Notes: generated by a model not told the origin, from the sequence alone. DNA of 6,220 nucleotides from JBPEWY01 sp052032225 (GCA_052032225.1 JBPEWY010000046.1:1-6220); one strand, 5' to 3'. Counted from the first letter of the stretch, positions 1-6,220 are shown. Numbers and translations are program-made.

Positions 1-1
1 T

Positions 2-1462
2 GTTAATCATACGCTAATATCTAATCAAACTCGTGAAGGATATAACAGAGCTTTACAATATTCAGACAGTTTAATTGCTTTTTCTAAATCTTTAAAGCCA
101 AATTCTCTATGGGTGTTAGGATATTCTTTAAAAGCATATACTTATTACCAATTAGCTGACTATCAAAAGACTTTTGATTTGTTGAAAATTACGGATAGTT
201 TAGCTAAAGAAATTAACAACAAAGAGATTATAGATTGGTGTAATGATTTGTTATTAGCATTATATAATGAAACAGGAAATTATAATGAAGCTATAAAAGC
301 CTATAAGGCAAACTTAGCTTCATTAAAACTAGAAAACACTAAATCTGAAGAAGCAATCACAGACAAATTGTTAAATCTATCAAACTTAACCGCTTTATAC
401 TTAGCTATTGGCAAGGTAGATTCTGCCAAAATCTATTTAAAAGAGGGCTATTCATCAAGCATTAATTATAACAACGAAGAGTATTATCATGACTTTTTAA
501 AACATTGGGGAAAAACTTTTTATTTAGAAAAGCAATATAACAAAGCATTAGACAGCTTAAATAAGGCACTACCCTTTTTTACAGGTAGAAACCTGGGTGT
601 TAGTTATTACTACAAAGCTAAAACACATGATGCTTTAGAAGCCATAGATAGTGCAGTTATATATATACAAAAAGCAGATTCTATTTTTGAAAACACTAAA
701 GATCCTTTTGATGAACTTTTAGACGGATACCAATATTTAATTAAACATTACAAACAAAAAAACGATGTAGAAAACCAATTAAAGTACATTAATAAATACA
801 TTCACTTAGATAGTATTTTAGAAAACAACAGCAATTACCTATCAGATAAAATAAACAAGAACTATGTAATACCTAAGCTTTTAAAAGAAAAAGAAGAAAT
901 TATAGGAAGACTTAAAACCAATAGGCAGCAAGCCATACAACTAAAGTTTTTTTTACTTGCTTTACTTGGTATTACTGTTGTTTTGTTTGTAATAAATTTA
1001 TGGAAACAACAAACATATAAAAAGCGTTTTAAAGTTTTAATGGAAGAAGCAAAAGTCACAAAACAGCAACCAACAGTTACCAGAACTATTAGCACCATTC
1101 CGGATAAAGTTGTTAAAGAGGTGCTTAGTAAGCTGGATAAATTTGAAAAAGACAAAAAGTTTTTAGAGCCTTTGACTTTAGCTGATGTTGCACAATATTT
1201 AGATACTAATACCTCTTATCTGTCTAAAATAATTAATACCTATAAGCAAAAAAAGTTTAATCAGTATTTAAATGATTTGCGAGTAGAGTATGCTGTAGAA
1301 CGTTTAAAAGAAGATGAGATTTTTAGAATGTATTCTATAAAGGCTATAGCTCAAGAAATTGGGTTTAGTAGTGCAGAATCTTTTTCTAAAGCATTTAATG
1401 CTAAAACAGGAATTTACCCATCATACTTTATAAAGCAGCTAAAAAATAAAAAAGCCTCTTAA
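2..1462 (+). CDS. TPR-repeat, membrane-anchored AraC-type transcriptional regulator (5'-truncated by window edge)
   Basis: The frame is open from base 2 to the TAA at 1460-1462, giving 486 visible residues. The GTG at 113 is internal, because the upstream codons continue the same helical repeat pattern, so the true start and probably a signal peptide lie left of the window. In visible-fragment numbering, about six degenerate TPR helix pairs span residues 41-273 (for example LYNETGNYNEAIKAY and LEKQYNKALDSLNKAL). A charged linker follows, then one hydrophobic membrane segment at about 314-333 (FFLLALLGITVVLFVINL). An AraC/XylS-type double helix-turn-helix occupies about 391-481, and its second half (IAQEIGFSSAESFSKAFNAK) matches the family signature closely. 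Known Bacteroidota proteins of this architecture carry TPRs in the periplasm and the DNA-binding domain in the cytoplasm. The order seen here fits that, so it probably senses an envelope or protein signal and regulates transcription directly. Targets are unknown. The gene is convergent with asnS. Confidence 0.88.
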   Translation, partial: VNHTLISNQTREGYNRALQYSDSLIAFSKSLKPNSLWVLGYSLKAYTYYQLADYQKTFDLLKITDSLAKEINNKEIIDWCNDLLLALYNETGNYNEAIKAYKANLASLKLENTKSEEAITDKLLNLSNLTALYLAIGKVDSAKIYLKEGYSSSINYNNEEYYHDFLKHWGKTFYLEKQYNKALDSLNKALPFFTGRNLGVSYYYKAKTHDALEAIDSAVIYIQKADSIFENTKDPFDELLDGYQYLIKHYKQKNDVENQLKYINKYIHLDSILENNSNYLSDKINKNYVIPKLLKEKEEIIGRLKTNRQQAIQLKFFLLALLGITVVLFVINLWKQQTYKKRFKVLMEEAKVTKQQPTVTRTISTIPDKVVKEVLSKLDKFEKDKKFLEPLTLADVAQYLDTNTSYLSKIINTYKQKKFNQYLNDLRVEYAVERLKEDEIFRMYSIKAIAQEIGFSSAESFSKAFNAKTGIYPSYFIKQLKNKKAS

Positions 1463-1482
1463 ATAGAGGCCTTATACTTTTT
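1441..1482. terminator. Intrinsic terminator of asnS, probably shared with the convergent regulator gene
   Basis: A perfect 6-bp stem GCCTCT (1454-1459) / AGAGGC (1465-1470) encloses a 5-base loop that contains the regulator's own stop codon. Read on the minus strand, the stem is followed directly by TTTTTTATTTTTT (1453-1441), a classic U-tract placed 11 bases after the asnS stop. Read on the plus strand, the downstream tract is weaker (CTTATACTTTTT, 1471-1482). It is therefore a good asnS terminator and a plausible but weaker one for the plus-strand gene. The U-tract for asnS is encoded by the lysine codons at the end of the regulator. Confidence 0.8.
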
Positions 1483-2917
1483 AAAATTCTGCATTTTGTG
1501 GTGTTCTCGGGAACGGTATTACATCTCTAATATTTCCCATTCCGGTTGCAAATTGTACTAAACGCTCAAAACCTAATCCGAAGCCACTATGTACAGCAGT
1601 ACCAAACTTTCTAAGCTCTAAATACCACCAAAGCTCTTTTTCATCAATACCCAGGTCTGTGATTTTTTGTTGTAGTACATCTAGGCGTTCTTCACGTTGA
1701 GAGCCCCCAACAATCTCTCCAATCCCCGGGAATAACACATCCATTGCACGTACCGTTTTACCGTCTTCGTTTAAGCGCATGTAAAACGCTTTAATTTTGG
1801 CTGGATAATCAAATAAAATTACAGGACATTTAAAGTGCTTCTCAACAAGATAACGCTCGTGTTCACTTTGTAAATCGGCTCCCCATTCATTAATTAAATA
1901 CTGAAACTTTTTCTTTTTGTTTGGCTTACTGTTTTTTAAAATTTCTATAGCTTCTGTATAGCTTACACGCTTAAAATTATTGTCTACAACAAAGCGTATT
2001 TTTTCAATCAAGCCCATTTCGCTTCGTTGCTGTTGAGGTTTTGTTTTCTCTTCGTCTGCAAAACGTTTATCTAAAAACGTTAAATCATCTTTACAATTAT
2101 CTAAAATATATTGCAGAACGTATTTTATAAAATCTTCGGCCAAATCCATATTTCCGGCTAAATCTAAAAAGGCCACCTCCGGTTCTATCATCCAGAATTC
2201 TGCAAGATGTCTTGAGGTATTAGAATTTTCTGCTCTAAAGGTTGGGCCGAATGTATATACTTTGCCAAGCCCCATAGCATAAGCTTCTGCTTCTAATTGT
2301 CCGGAAACAGTTAGATTGGTTTCTTTACCAAAAAAATCTTCTTTAAAATTAACAGAGCCGTCATCATTTAGCGGAGGGTTTTTGGCATCTAAAGTTGTAA
2401 CTCTAAACATTTCTCCTGCTCCTTCAGCATCACTACCGGTTATAATAGGAGTGTTTACATAATAGAAACCATTTTGCTGAAAATATTGATGAACTGCAAA
2501 AGCCAGTGCAGAACGAACACGCATAACTGCACTAAACGTATTAGTACGAACACGTAAATGCGCTTTCTCTCTTAAAAACTCTAATGAATGTTTTTTGGGC
2601 TGAATAGGATATACCTCCGGGTCTGCTTCACCTAAAATTTCTATTTCTTTTACTTGAATCTCTACTTTCTGGCCTTTTCCTTGACTTTCAACCAATGTTC
2701 CTTGTACATGTAAGGCAGCTCCTGTATTTATTTTTTTTAAAAAAGCTTCATCAAATTGCTCAAAATCTACTACACATTGAATGTTGTGTATTGTAGATCC
2801 ATCGTTTAAAGCTATAAATCGGTTGCTTCTAAATGTTTTTACCCAACCTTTTACAGCTACTTCTTGTAATAATAAAGCCTGATCTGTTAATATACTTTTA
2901 ACTGAATGTGTGTTCAT
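1481..2917 (-). CDS. asnS: Asparaginyl-tRNA synthetase (AsnRS, EC 6.1.1.22)
   Basis: This is a class IIb aminoacyl-tRNA synthetase that charges tRNA-Asn with asparagine in the cytoplasm using ATP. From the ATG at 2917 it is 478 residues, close to the 466 of E. coli AsnRS. An N-terminal OB-fold anticodon-binding domain covers about residues 20-97 (VKGWVKTFRSNRFIALNDGS). The catalytic domain begins near 110. Class II motif 2 is at 227-241 (FRAENSNTSRHLAEF), where the AsnRS-type sequence separates it from AspRS. GGSQREERLD lies at 404-413. Motif 3 is at 445-459 (GFGLGFERLVQFATG), with the ATP-binding Arg at 452, and the protein ends with the typical RDVIPFPRTPQNAEF-type tail. All key motifs are present and there is no frameshift. 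A TTG-initiated extension to 2944 is possible but overlaps the -7 promoter element, so ATG 2917 is preferred; its leader is A-rich (GCAAAAAA). It is probably monocistronic, with its own promoter and terminator. Confidence 0.98.
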   Translation of the reverse strand: MNTHSVKSILTDQALLLQEVAVKGWVKTFRSNRFIALNDGSTIHNIQCVVDFEQFDEAFLKKINTGAALHVQGTLVESQGKGQKVEIQVKEIEILGEADPEVYPIQPKKHSLEFLREKAHLRVRTNTFSAVMRVRSALAFAVHQYFQQNGFYYVNTPIITGSDAEGAGEMFRVTTLDAKNPPLNDDGSVNFKEDFFGKETNLTVSGQLEAEAYAMGLGKVYTFGPTFRAENSNTSRHLAEFWMIEPEVAFLDLAGNMDLAEDFIKYVLQYILDNCKDDLTFLDKRFADEEKTKPQQQRSEMGLIEKIRFVVDNNFKRVSYTEAIEILKNSKPNKKKKFQYLINEWGADLQSEHERYLVEKHFKCPVILFDYPAKIKAFYMRLNEDGKTVRAMDVLFPGIGEIVGGSQREERLDVLQQKITDLGIDEKELWWYLELRKFGTAVHSGFGLGFERLVQFATGMGNIRDVIPFPRTPQNAEF

Positions 2918-2941
2918 TTTTTTGCATTGATTATAGCGTGG

Positions 2942-2949
2942 CAAAGATA
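2942..2949 (-). promoter_or_regulatory. Bacteroidota-type -7 promoter element of asnS
   Basis: Read on the minus strand the sequence is TATCTTTG followed by C, an exact match to the Bacteroidota sigma-factor -7 consensus TAnnTTTG. Transcription would start near 2936, giving a leader of about 19 nt before the ATG at 2917. No convincing -33 TTTG is visible at the expected spacing (about 2966-2976). Its position helps choose the asnS start, because the longer TTG start would fall inside this element. Confidence 0.6.
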
Positions 2950-3004
2950 GTTTTTTTGCTATAAAATAGGGTGTTTTACAGCGTGTAATGATTTAAAAAT
3001 TGAA

Positions 3005-3020
3005 AGGGGAAAAAACCCCT
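3005..3020. other. GC-rich mini-hairpin AGGGG-A6-CCCCT in the asnS/permease intergenic gap
   Basis: A perfect 5-bp inverted repeat AGGGG (3005-3009) / CCCCT (3016-3020) has a six-base A loop (T on the other strand) and sits in otherwise very AT-rich DNA. On the minus strand it is followed by TTCAATTTTTAAA, so it is the only candidate terminator seen downstream of the permease gene, about 160 bases past its stop. On the plus strand it is followed by GTTTTAGCTTTTTT, which is also terminator-like. It lies between the asnS promoter and the plus-strand -7 element at 3043. Its direction of action cannot be decided from sequence. Confidence 0.4.
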
Positions 3021-3042
3021 GTTTTAGCTTTTTTATGTTTTG

Positions 3043-3050
3043 TACATTTG
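3043..3050 (+). promoter_or_regulatory. Candidate Bacteroidota -7 promoter element on the plus strand
   Basis: TACATTTG is an exact match to the TAnnTTTG consensus, facing right into the gap and away from asnS. The -33 region (about 3019-3025, CTGTTTT) is only a weak fit to TTTG. Transcription would start near 3056-3058. No protein-coding gene follows on this strand; the next plus-strand signal is the strong terminator at 3121-3164. Confidence 0.4.
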
Positions 3051-3056
3051 ATACAG

Positions 3057-3164
3057 CTATTAATCAATTTAAGTGTTCTTATAAAATAGAAAACTTAGAA
3101 AAGTAGGTTTGGGGGAACCGAAGTCTGTTTGGAATGTAATGTTCCGGCAGACTTTTTTCTTTTT
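3057..3164 (+). ncRNA. Candidate small RNA, about 100 nt, of unknown class
   Basis: This stretch lies between a plus-strand -7 element (3043-3050) and a strong plus-strand intrinsic terminator (3121-3164). No plus-strand gene precedes it that would need the terminator. Three successive hairpins can be drawn. One is AU-rich at 3071-3096, pairing AAGT/ACTT and TTCT/AGAA around one mismatch. A small one at 3106-3119 pairs GGTT/AACC around TGGGGG. The last is the 13-bp terminator stem. I do not recognise the family: it lacks the SRP RNA apical motif, and it is not a single long 6S-like rod, because the 3' end folds on itself. It could instead be the relic of a lost gene's terminator. The end points are estimates. 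Confidence 0.3.
3121..3164 (+). terminator. Strong plus-strand intrinsic terminator with no upstream plus-strand gene
   Basis: AAGTCTG (3121-3127) pairs with CAGACTT (3148-3154). After one bulged T, TTGGAA (3129-3134) pairs with TTCCGG (3142-3147) through four Watson-Crick pairs and two U-G pairs, leaving a 7-base loop. The 3' arm runs straight into TTTTTTCTTTTT (3153-3164). On the minus strand the stem is followed by TCGGTTCCCCC, with no U-tract, so it should not terminate the permease transcript. It ends 15 bases before the permease stop codon and would also stop plus-strand transcripts from running antisense into that gene. Confidence 0.7.
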
Positions 3165-3179
3165 CCCTTTTACCCAAGA

Positions 3180-5570
3180 TTATTTTTTAGCGCTACTATC
3201 TTCTGTTAAAATATTAAAATGCGGCTTTTTAAGCACCTTTTTATTAGCAATGCTTCGTTCTAAAGAAAGTAGTAATGCAGGTAAAAGTAACAAGTTAGCC
3301 AACATTGCAAATAATAGTGTTGCAGAAACTAATGCTCCAAGTGCAACGGTACCCCCAAAGCTTGATATAATAAATACCGAAAAGCCAAAAAATAGCACAA
3401 TAGAGGTGTAAAACATACTAACCCCTGTTTCTTTTAAAGCAGCATAAACAGAGCGTCTTATTTTCCAGTTATTTGCTTGTAACTCTTGACGATATTTTGC
3501 CAAAAAGTGAATGGTGTCATCTACCGATATACCAAAGGCAATACTAAAAACAAGAATAGTAGATGGTTTTATAGGAACTCCAACAAAGCCCATTAAACCG
3601 GCCGTTACTAAGAGCGGTAATAAGTTGGGAATTAACGATATAACAATCATTCTGAACGACCTAAACATATAGGCCATAAAAATAGAGATAAGCCCAATTG
3701 CTAATGTTAATGATAGCACAAGGTTTTTTACTAAATATTTAGTGCCTTTTAAAAAAACAAGTGCTTTACCGGTCATAGAAACATCATACCTATCTTCAGG
3801 GAAAACTTTTTTAATAGTAGTATATAAATCTTCTTCTATAGCCTCCATTCTATCAGTACCAACATCTTTCATAAATGTTGTAATCCGTGCAATTTGCCCT
3901 GTAGAATCTACAAAGCTTTGAAGCAAGTTTACATTATTTGAAGATTTTTTAGCATACGATAAAATAAAGCTGTTTTCTTGCGATGTAGGTAGTTGATAGT
4001 ATTTAGGATTGCCATTGTAATAGGCTTGCTTAGAGTATTTAACCAAACTTACAACAGATAGCGGTTTTGCCAGCTCAGGTATTTCGGTAATAAGTGTTTC
4101 AAGCTCATTCATTCTTCTTAAAGTAGGAAGCTTCATTACACCGTTCTTACGTTTGGTATCTACCATTATTTCTAAAGGCATAATGCCATTAAATTCTTCT
4201 TCAAAAAACCTAATATCATTAAAAAATGCAGCTTTTTTTGGCATATCTTCTATTAGGCTTCCAGAGATTTTAATCTGATAAATACCAATAATACTGGCAA
4301 TTAAAGCAATTAAAGAAACAATATAAACAGCTATTCTGTGATGCCTAACACTATTTTCCATCCATTTAACAAACTTGCTAATCCACTTTTTATTTAAGTG
4401 TTTTAGGTGTTTGTATTTTGGTAAAGCCATGAAGCTGTAAACTATTGGAATTATTAGTAGAGAGAGTATAAAAATCATGATAATGTTGAGCGATGCAACA
4501 ATACCAAACTCTTTAAGTAGTTTACTCTCTGTAATAATAAAAGTTGCAAAACCGGCAGCAGTGGTAACATTGGTCATTAAAGTAGCATTGCCAATTTTAG
4601 AAATTACTCGCTGTAATGATTTTGCTTGATTACCGTGCTTCTTTACTTCTTGTTGATATTTATTAATTAAAAAGATACAGTTAGGTATGCCAATTACAAT
4701 AATTAACGGAGGGATTAAGGCTGTTAAAACGGTAATTTCGTATTTTAATAACCCTAAAACACCAAGCGCCCACATTACTCCTATAATCACTACCATCATA
4801 GAGATTAGAGTGGCTCTAAACGACCTAAAAAAGAAGAAGAAAATACATGAGGTTACCAGCAATGCAACAAGAACAAATAAGCCAATTTCATCTATAATTG
4901 TTTGTGCATTAAGTGTTCTAACATAGGGCATTCCAGATACATGAACATCTATACCGGTTTCGGCTTCAAAGCGTTCAATTAGGGGCACTAAATCGTTAAA
5001 AACAAAGTCTTTTCTAACAGCAGTATTTACAATTTCTTTATCTAAATATACAGCCGTTCTGAGTGTTTGGGTTTCTTTATTATATAGCAAGCTTTCGTAA
5101 AAAGGAAGTTGGTTAAAAAGCTTCTCTTTTAACTTAGCTACATCAGTATTAGTTTGGGGAGCGGTTTTTATAAAGGGTTTAAGTACAAATTCTTGTTTGG
5201 AGGTATCTTTTACTAATTCTTGTAAATTATCTGTAGATACAACAATGGTAACCTCCGGAAAGGCATTAAACTGTTTGCTTAATTTGTTCCAGGCATTAAA
5301 GTTTTGTGTATTAAAAATAGCGGTGTCTTTTACCGCAAGAATAATTAGGTTGCCTTCTTCGCCAAAAATATCTAAAAACTTGTTGTATTCTTGATTAACC
5401 GGATGATCGTCTGGCAACAAATTGGCTTCGGTGTAGGTAAAACGCATGTTTTTCCACTGTGTGCCAAAAAACACAGTTATACCGGCTATAATAACAAGTA
5501 TTAAAATTCTGTTTCTTAAAATTAATCGTGCTACAGTTGCCCAAAATCCTGTACTAAACCAAGTTGCCAT
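3180..5570 (-). CDS. MMPL/RND-family 12-TM transporter (patched-like permease)
   Basis: This is a 796-residue inner-membrane protein with the duplicated RND/MMPL fold. TM1 is at about 22-38, followed by a periplasmic domain at about 40-225 (containing YTEANLLPDDHPVNQEY), then TM2-TM6 at about 228-381. A cytoplasmic linker at about 383-410 leads to the second half: TM7 413-432, a second periplasmic domain at about 435-612, and TM8-TM12 at about 615-770. The fourth helix of the second half carries the family's acidic pair (GISVDDTIHF, Asp684 and Asp685), while the equivalent first-half helix has GIPNCIFLIN with no acid. Such proteins are proton-driven exporters of lipids or other hydrophobic or envelope molecules; the substrate here is unknown. 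The ATG at 5570 is preferred because the N-terminus GFWATVARLILRNRILIL fits the family and a -7 element lies 19 bases upstream. The neighbouring outer-membrane protein gene, 46 bp upstream on the same strand, suggests an envelope role. Length is normal and no frameshift is seen. Confidence 0.93.
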   Translation of the reverse strand: MATWFSTGFWATVARLILRNRILILVIIAGITVFFGTQWKNMRFTYTEANLLPDDHPVNQEYNKFLDIFGEEGNLIILAVKDTAIFNTQNFNAWNKLSKQFNAFPEVTIVVSTDNLQELVKDTSKQEFVLKPFIKTAPQTNTDVAKLKEKLFNQLPFYESLLYNKETQTLRTAVYLDKEIVNTAVRKDFVFNDLVPLIERFEAETGIDVHVSGMPYVRTLNAQTIIDEIGLFVLVALLVTSCIFFFFFRSFRATLISMMVVIIGVMWALGVLGLLKYEITVLTALIPPLIIVIGIPNCIFLINKYQQEVKKHGNQAKSLQRVISKIGNATLMTNVTTAAGFATFIITESKLLKEFGIVASLNIIMIFILSLLIIPIVYSFMALPKYKHLKHLNKKWISKFVKWMENSVRHHRIAVYIVSLIALIASIIGIYQIKISGSLIEDMPKKAAFFNDIRFFEEEFNGIMPLEIMVDTKRKNGVMKLPTLRRMNELETLITEIPELAKPLSVVSLVKYSKQAYYNGNPKYYQLPTSQENSFILSYAKKSSNNVNLLQSFVDSTGQIARITTFMKDVGTDRMEAIEEDLYTTIKKVFPEDRYDVSMTGKALVFLKGTKYLVKNLVLSLTLAIGLISIFMAYMFRSFRMIVISLIPNLLPLLVTAGLMGFVGVPIKPSTILVFSIAFGISVDDTIHFLAKYRQELQANNWKIRRSVYAALKETGVSMFYTSIVLFFGFSVFIISSFGGTVALGALVSATLLFAMLANLLLLPALLLSLERSIANKKVLKKPHFNILTEDSSAKK

Positions 5571-5588
5571 GCCTAATTTTTAGTGCCG

Positions 5589-5596
5589 CAAAGGTA
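5589..5596 (-). promoter_or_regulatory. Bacteroidota-type -7 promoter element of the MMPL permease gene
   Basis: On the minus strand this reads TACCTTTG followed by C, an exact TAnnTTTG match, very similar to the asnS element. The start of transcription would be near 5583, giving a leader of only about 12 nt. The -33 region would fall at about 5614-5623, over the stop codon of the upstream DUF5686-like gene; the best match there (TTAG) is weak. The permease can therefore probably be transcribed independently, as well as by read-through, since no clear terminator separates the two genes. Confidence 0.55.
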
Positions 5597-5616
5597 ACAA
5601 TTAGCTTAGAGTTACA

Positions 5617-6219
5617 CTAAAATCCTAAGGTAAAATAGAAGGTAAACTTAAACGATATATTATCGTCAAATTTTGGTAAATGGTAAGCTCCGTGCCTATA
5701 CATTGCACTTAAACCAAAGCCTTTAAAAATTTTATTAAGCTCTAAACCACTTTCCATATAACCTTTATTAAGTGAGTTAAATGTTAAGCCAATGTGCTTA
5801 TTGATGTTTTTTATATCTCCTAATGCATATCTGGAAATAAGAGATAGTTGCGGACTAATTTTTTGGGAAATTTTAAAAGGTTTTAAAGTATGTTTTATTT
5901 GAAGTGTTAAAAGCCTGTCAGCATAGAACTCATTAAAATACATGGTTTCAAAACTACTTCTTCCGGCAATAGAAAACCGCTGTAATAAGGCATCTTTATT
6001 GGGCTGGTTTGGTGAAGCATGTAGCAAGTGTGTTAATGGCGCATTTCCTAACACCAATCCACCGGTTGCTAAAAAGCTGGTAACATGTTTTTTACCAAGA
6101 GGTTTAATTTCATGCTGTACTCGAGCAAAAAGTTTGGTAAAAGAAAAATCAGAATTAAAAACCGATTCAAAATATTGTGAAGCCTGCAAGCTAATTTGCG
6201 GGTATCCGTTAGCGATTAG
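5617..6219 (-). CDS. C-terminal part of a DUF5686-like outer-membrane beta-barrel protein (5'-truncated by window edge)
   Basis: The frame is open from the right edge to the TAG at 5619-5617, giving 200 visible residues. The TTG at 6189 is internal, since the frame continues upstream as LIANGYPQISLQASQYFESV. The visible part alternates polar and hydrophobic residues as in amphipathic beta strands. It contains FNEFYADRLLTLQIKHTL, which resembles the conserved NE-(F/Y)-x-x-DR strand of DUF5686 proteins, and YMESGLELNKIFKGFGLSAM near the end. It finishes in FTFYFTLGF: a terminal aromatic residue is the usual outer-membrane barrel insertion signal. Full-length family members are around 800 residues with an N-terminal carboxypeptidase-regulatory-like beta-sandwich, which would lie off the right edge. 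Function is unknown. It is on the same strand as, and 46 bp from, the permease gene, with no evident terminator between them. The family assignment rests on recalled sequence pattern. Confidence 0.75.
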   Translation of the reverse strand, partial: LIANGYPQISLQASQYFESVFNSDFSFTKLFARVQHEIKPLGKKHVTSFLATGGLVLGNAPLTHLLHASPNQPNKDALLQRFSIAGRSSFETMYFNEFYADRLLTLQIKHTLKPFKISQKISPQLSLISRYALGDIKNINKHIGLTFNSLNKGYMESGLELNKIFKGFGLSAMYRHGAYHLPKFDDNISFKFTFYFTLGF

Positions 6220-6220
6220 T

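Noticed and set aside
113..115. GTG at 113 as the start of the TPR regulator
   Set aside because: The frame stays open to the window edge and the upstream residues continue a TPR-like helix, so the gene is simply cut by the window.
862..1155. 97-codon minus-strand reading frame inside the TPR regulator
   Set aside because: It lies entirely antisense to a well-supported gene and has a low-complexity Ser/Leu-rich product with no recognisable domain.
2918..2944. N-terminal extension of asnS from TTG at 2944 (nine extra residues)
   Set aside because: The extension would start within the TATCTTTG promoter element, and the ATG at 2917 gives the usual family length.
3035..3106. 23-codon frame starting MFCTFDTAINQF, in the intergenic gap
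   Set aside because: Its ATG lies upstream of the -7 element that would drive the transcript, no ribosome-binding context is visible, and frames this short arise readily by chance.
3109..3411. 100-codon plus-strand reading frame overlapping the end of the permease gene
   Set aside because: It begins at a TTG inside the hairpin region, reads through the terminator T-tract as poly-Phe, and is mostly the antisense shadow of the permease.
4824..4845. A-rich run (AAAAAAGAAGAAGAAAA) as a possible slippage site
   Set aside because: It encodes the six-Phe stretch in TM2 of the permease, and the frame continues normally on both sides.
4687..5394. Two plus-strand frames (4687-4926 and 5197-5394) antisense to the permease
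   Set aside because: They mirror the coding pattern of the permease gene, and I recognise no family or promoter for them.
1..6220. Mobile element, CRISPR array, tRNA/rRNA gene, riboswitch or defence system
   Set aside because: I saw no transposase or integrase frame, spaced direct repeats, tRNA-like cloverleaf or rRNA signature, and every long frame has another explanation.

Overview
The window is AT-rich, gene-dense DNA that looks like a chromosomal segment of a Bacteroidota bacterium, most probably a Flavobacteriaceae member. Four things point there: the protein families (a TPR-transmembrane-AraC-type regulator, a DUF5686-type outer-membrane barrel, and a Bacteroidota-style MMPL/RND permease); asparaginyl-tRNA synthetase with a flavobacterial-looking sequence; promoter elements of the Bacteroidota form TAnnTTTG upstream of the genes; and A-rich rather than Shine-Dalgarno-like leaders.

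Layout. (1) Positions 2-1462, plus strand: the 3' part of a membrane-anchored TPR regulator with a C-terminal AraC-type DNA-binding domain. Its start is off the left edge. (2) Positions 1441-1482: a compact terminator that overlaps the end of this gene and serves the convergent asnS. (3) Positions 1481-2917, minus strand: complete asnS, with a -7 promoter element immediately upstream. (4) Positions 2918-3179: a 262-base intergenic gap between two minus-strand genes. It holds an unexplained plus-strand arrangement: a good -7 element, a run of predicted hairpins and a strong intrinsic terminator. This is a candidate small RNA of about 100 nt. (5) Positions 3180-5570, minus strand: complete MMPL/RND-family 12-TM permease with its own -7 element. 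(6) Positions 5617-6219, minus strand: the C-terminal 200 residues of a DUF5686-like outer-membrane protein whose N-terminus lies beyond the right edge.

How the genes fit together. The barrel protein and the RND-type permease are 46 bp apart on the same strand and could act together at the cell envelope, but their substrates are not evident from the sequence. asnS is a housekeeping translation gene with its own promoter and terminator. The TPR regulator is convergent to asnS, and its targets cannot be inferred here. I found no mobile element, CRISPR array, tRNA, rRNA or defence-system gene. The region looks like ordinary core chromosome, and the candidate small RNA is its most interesting unexplained element.
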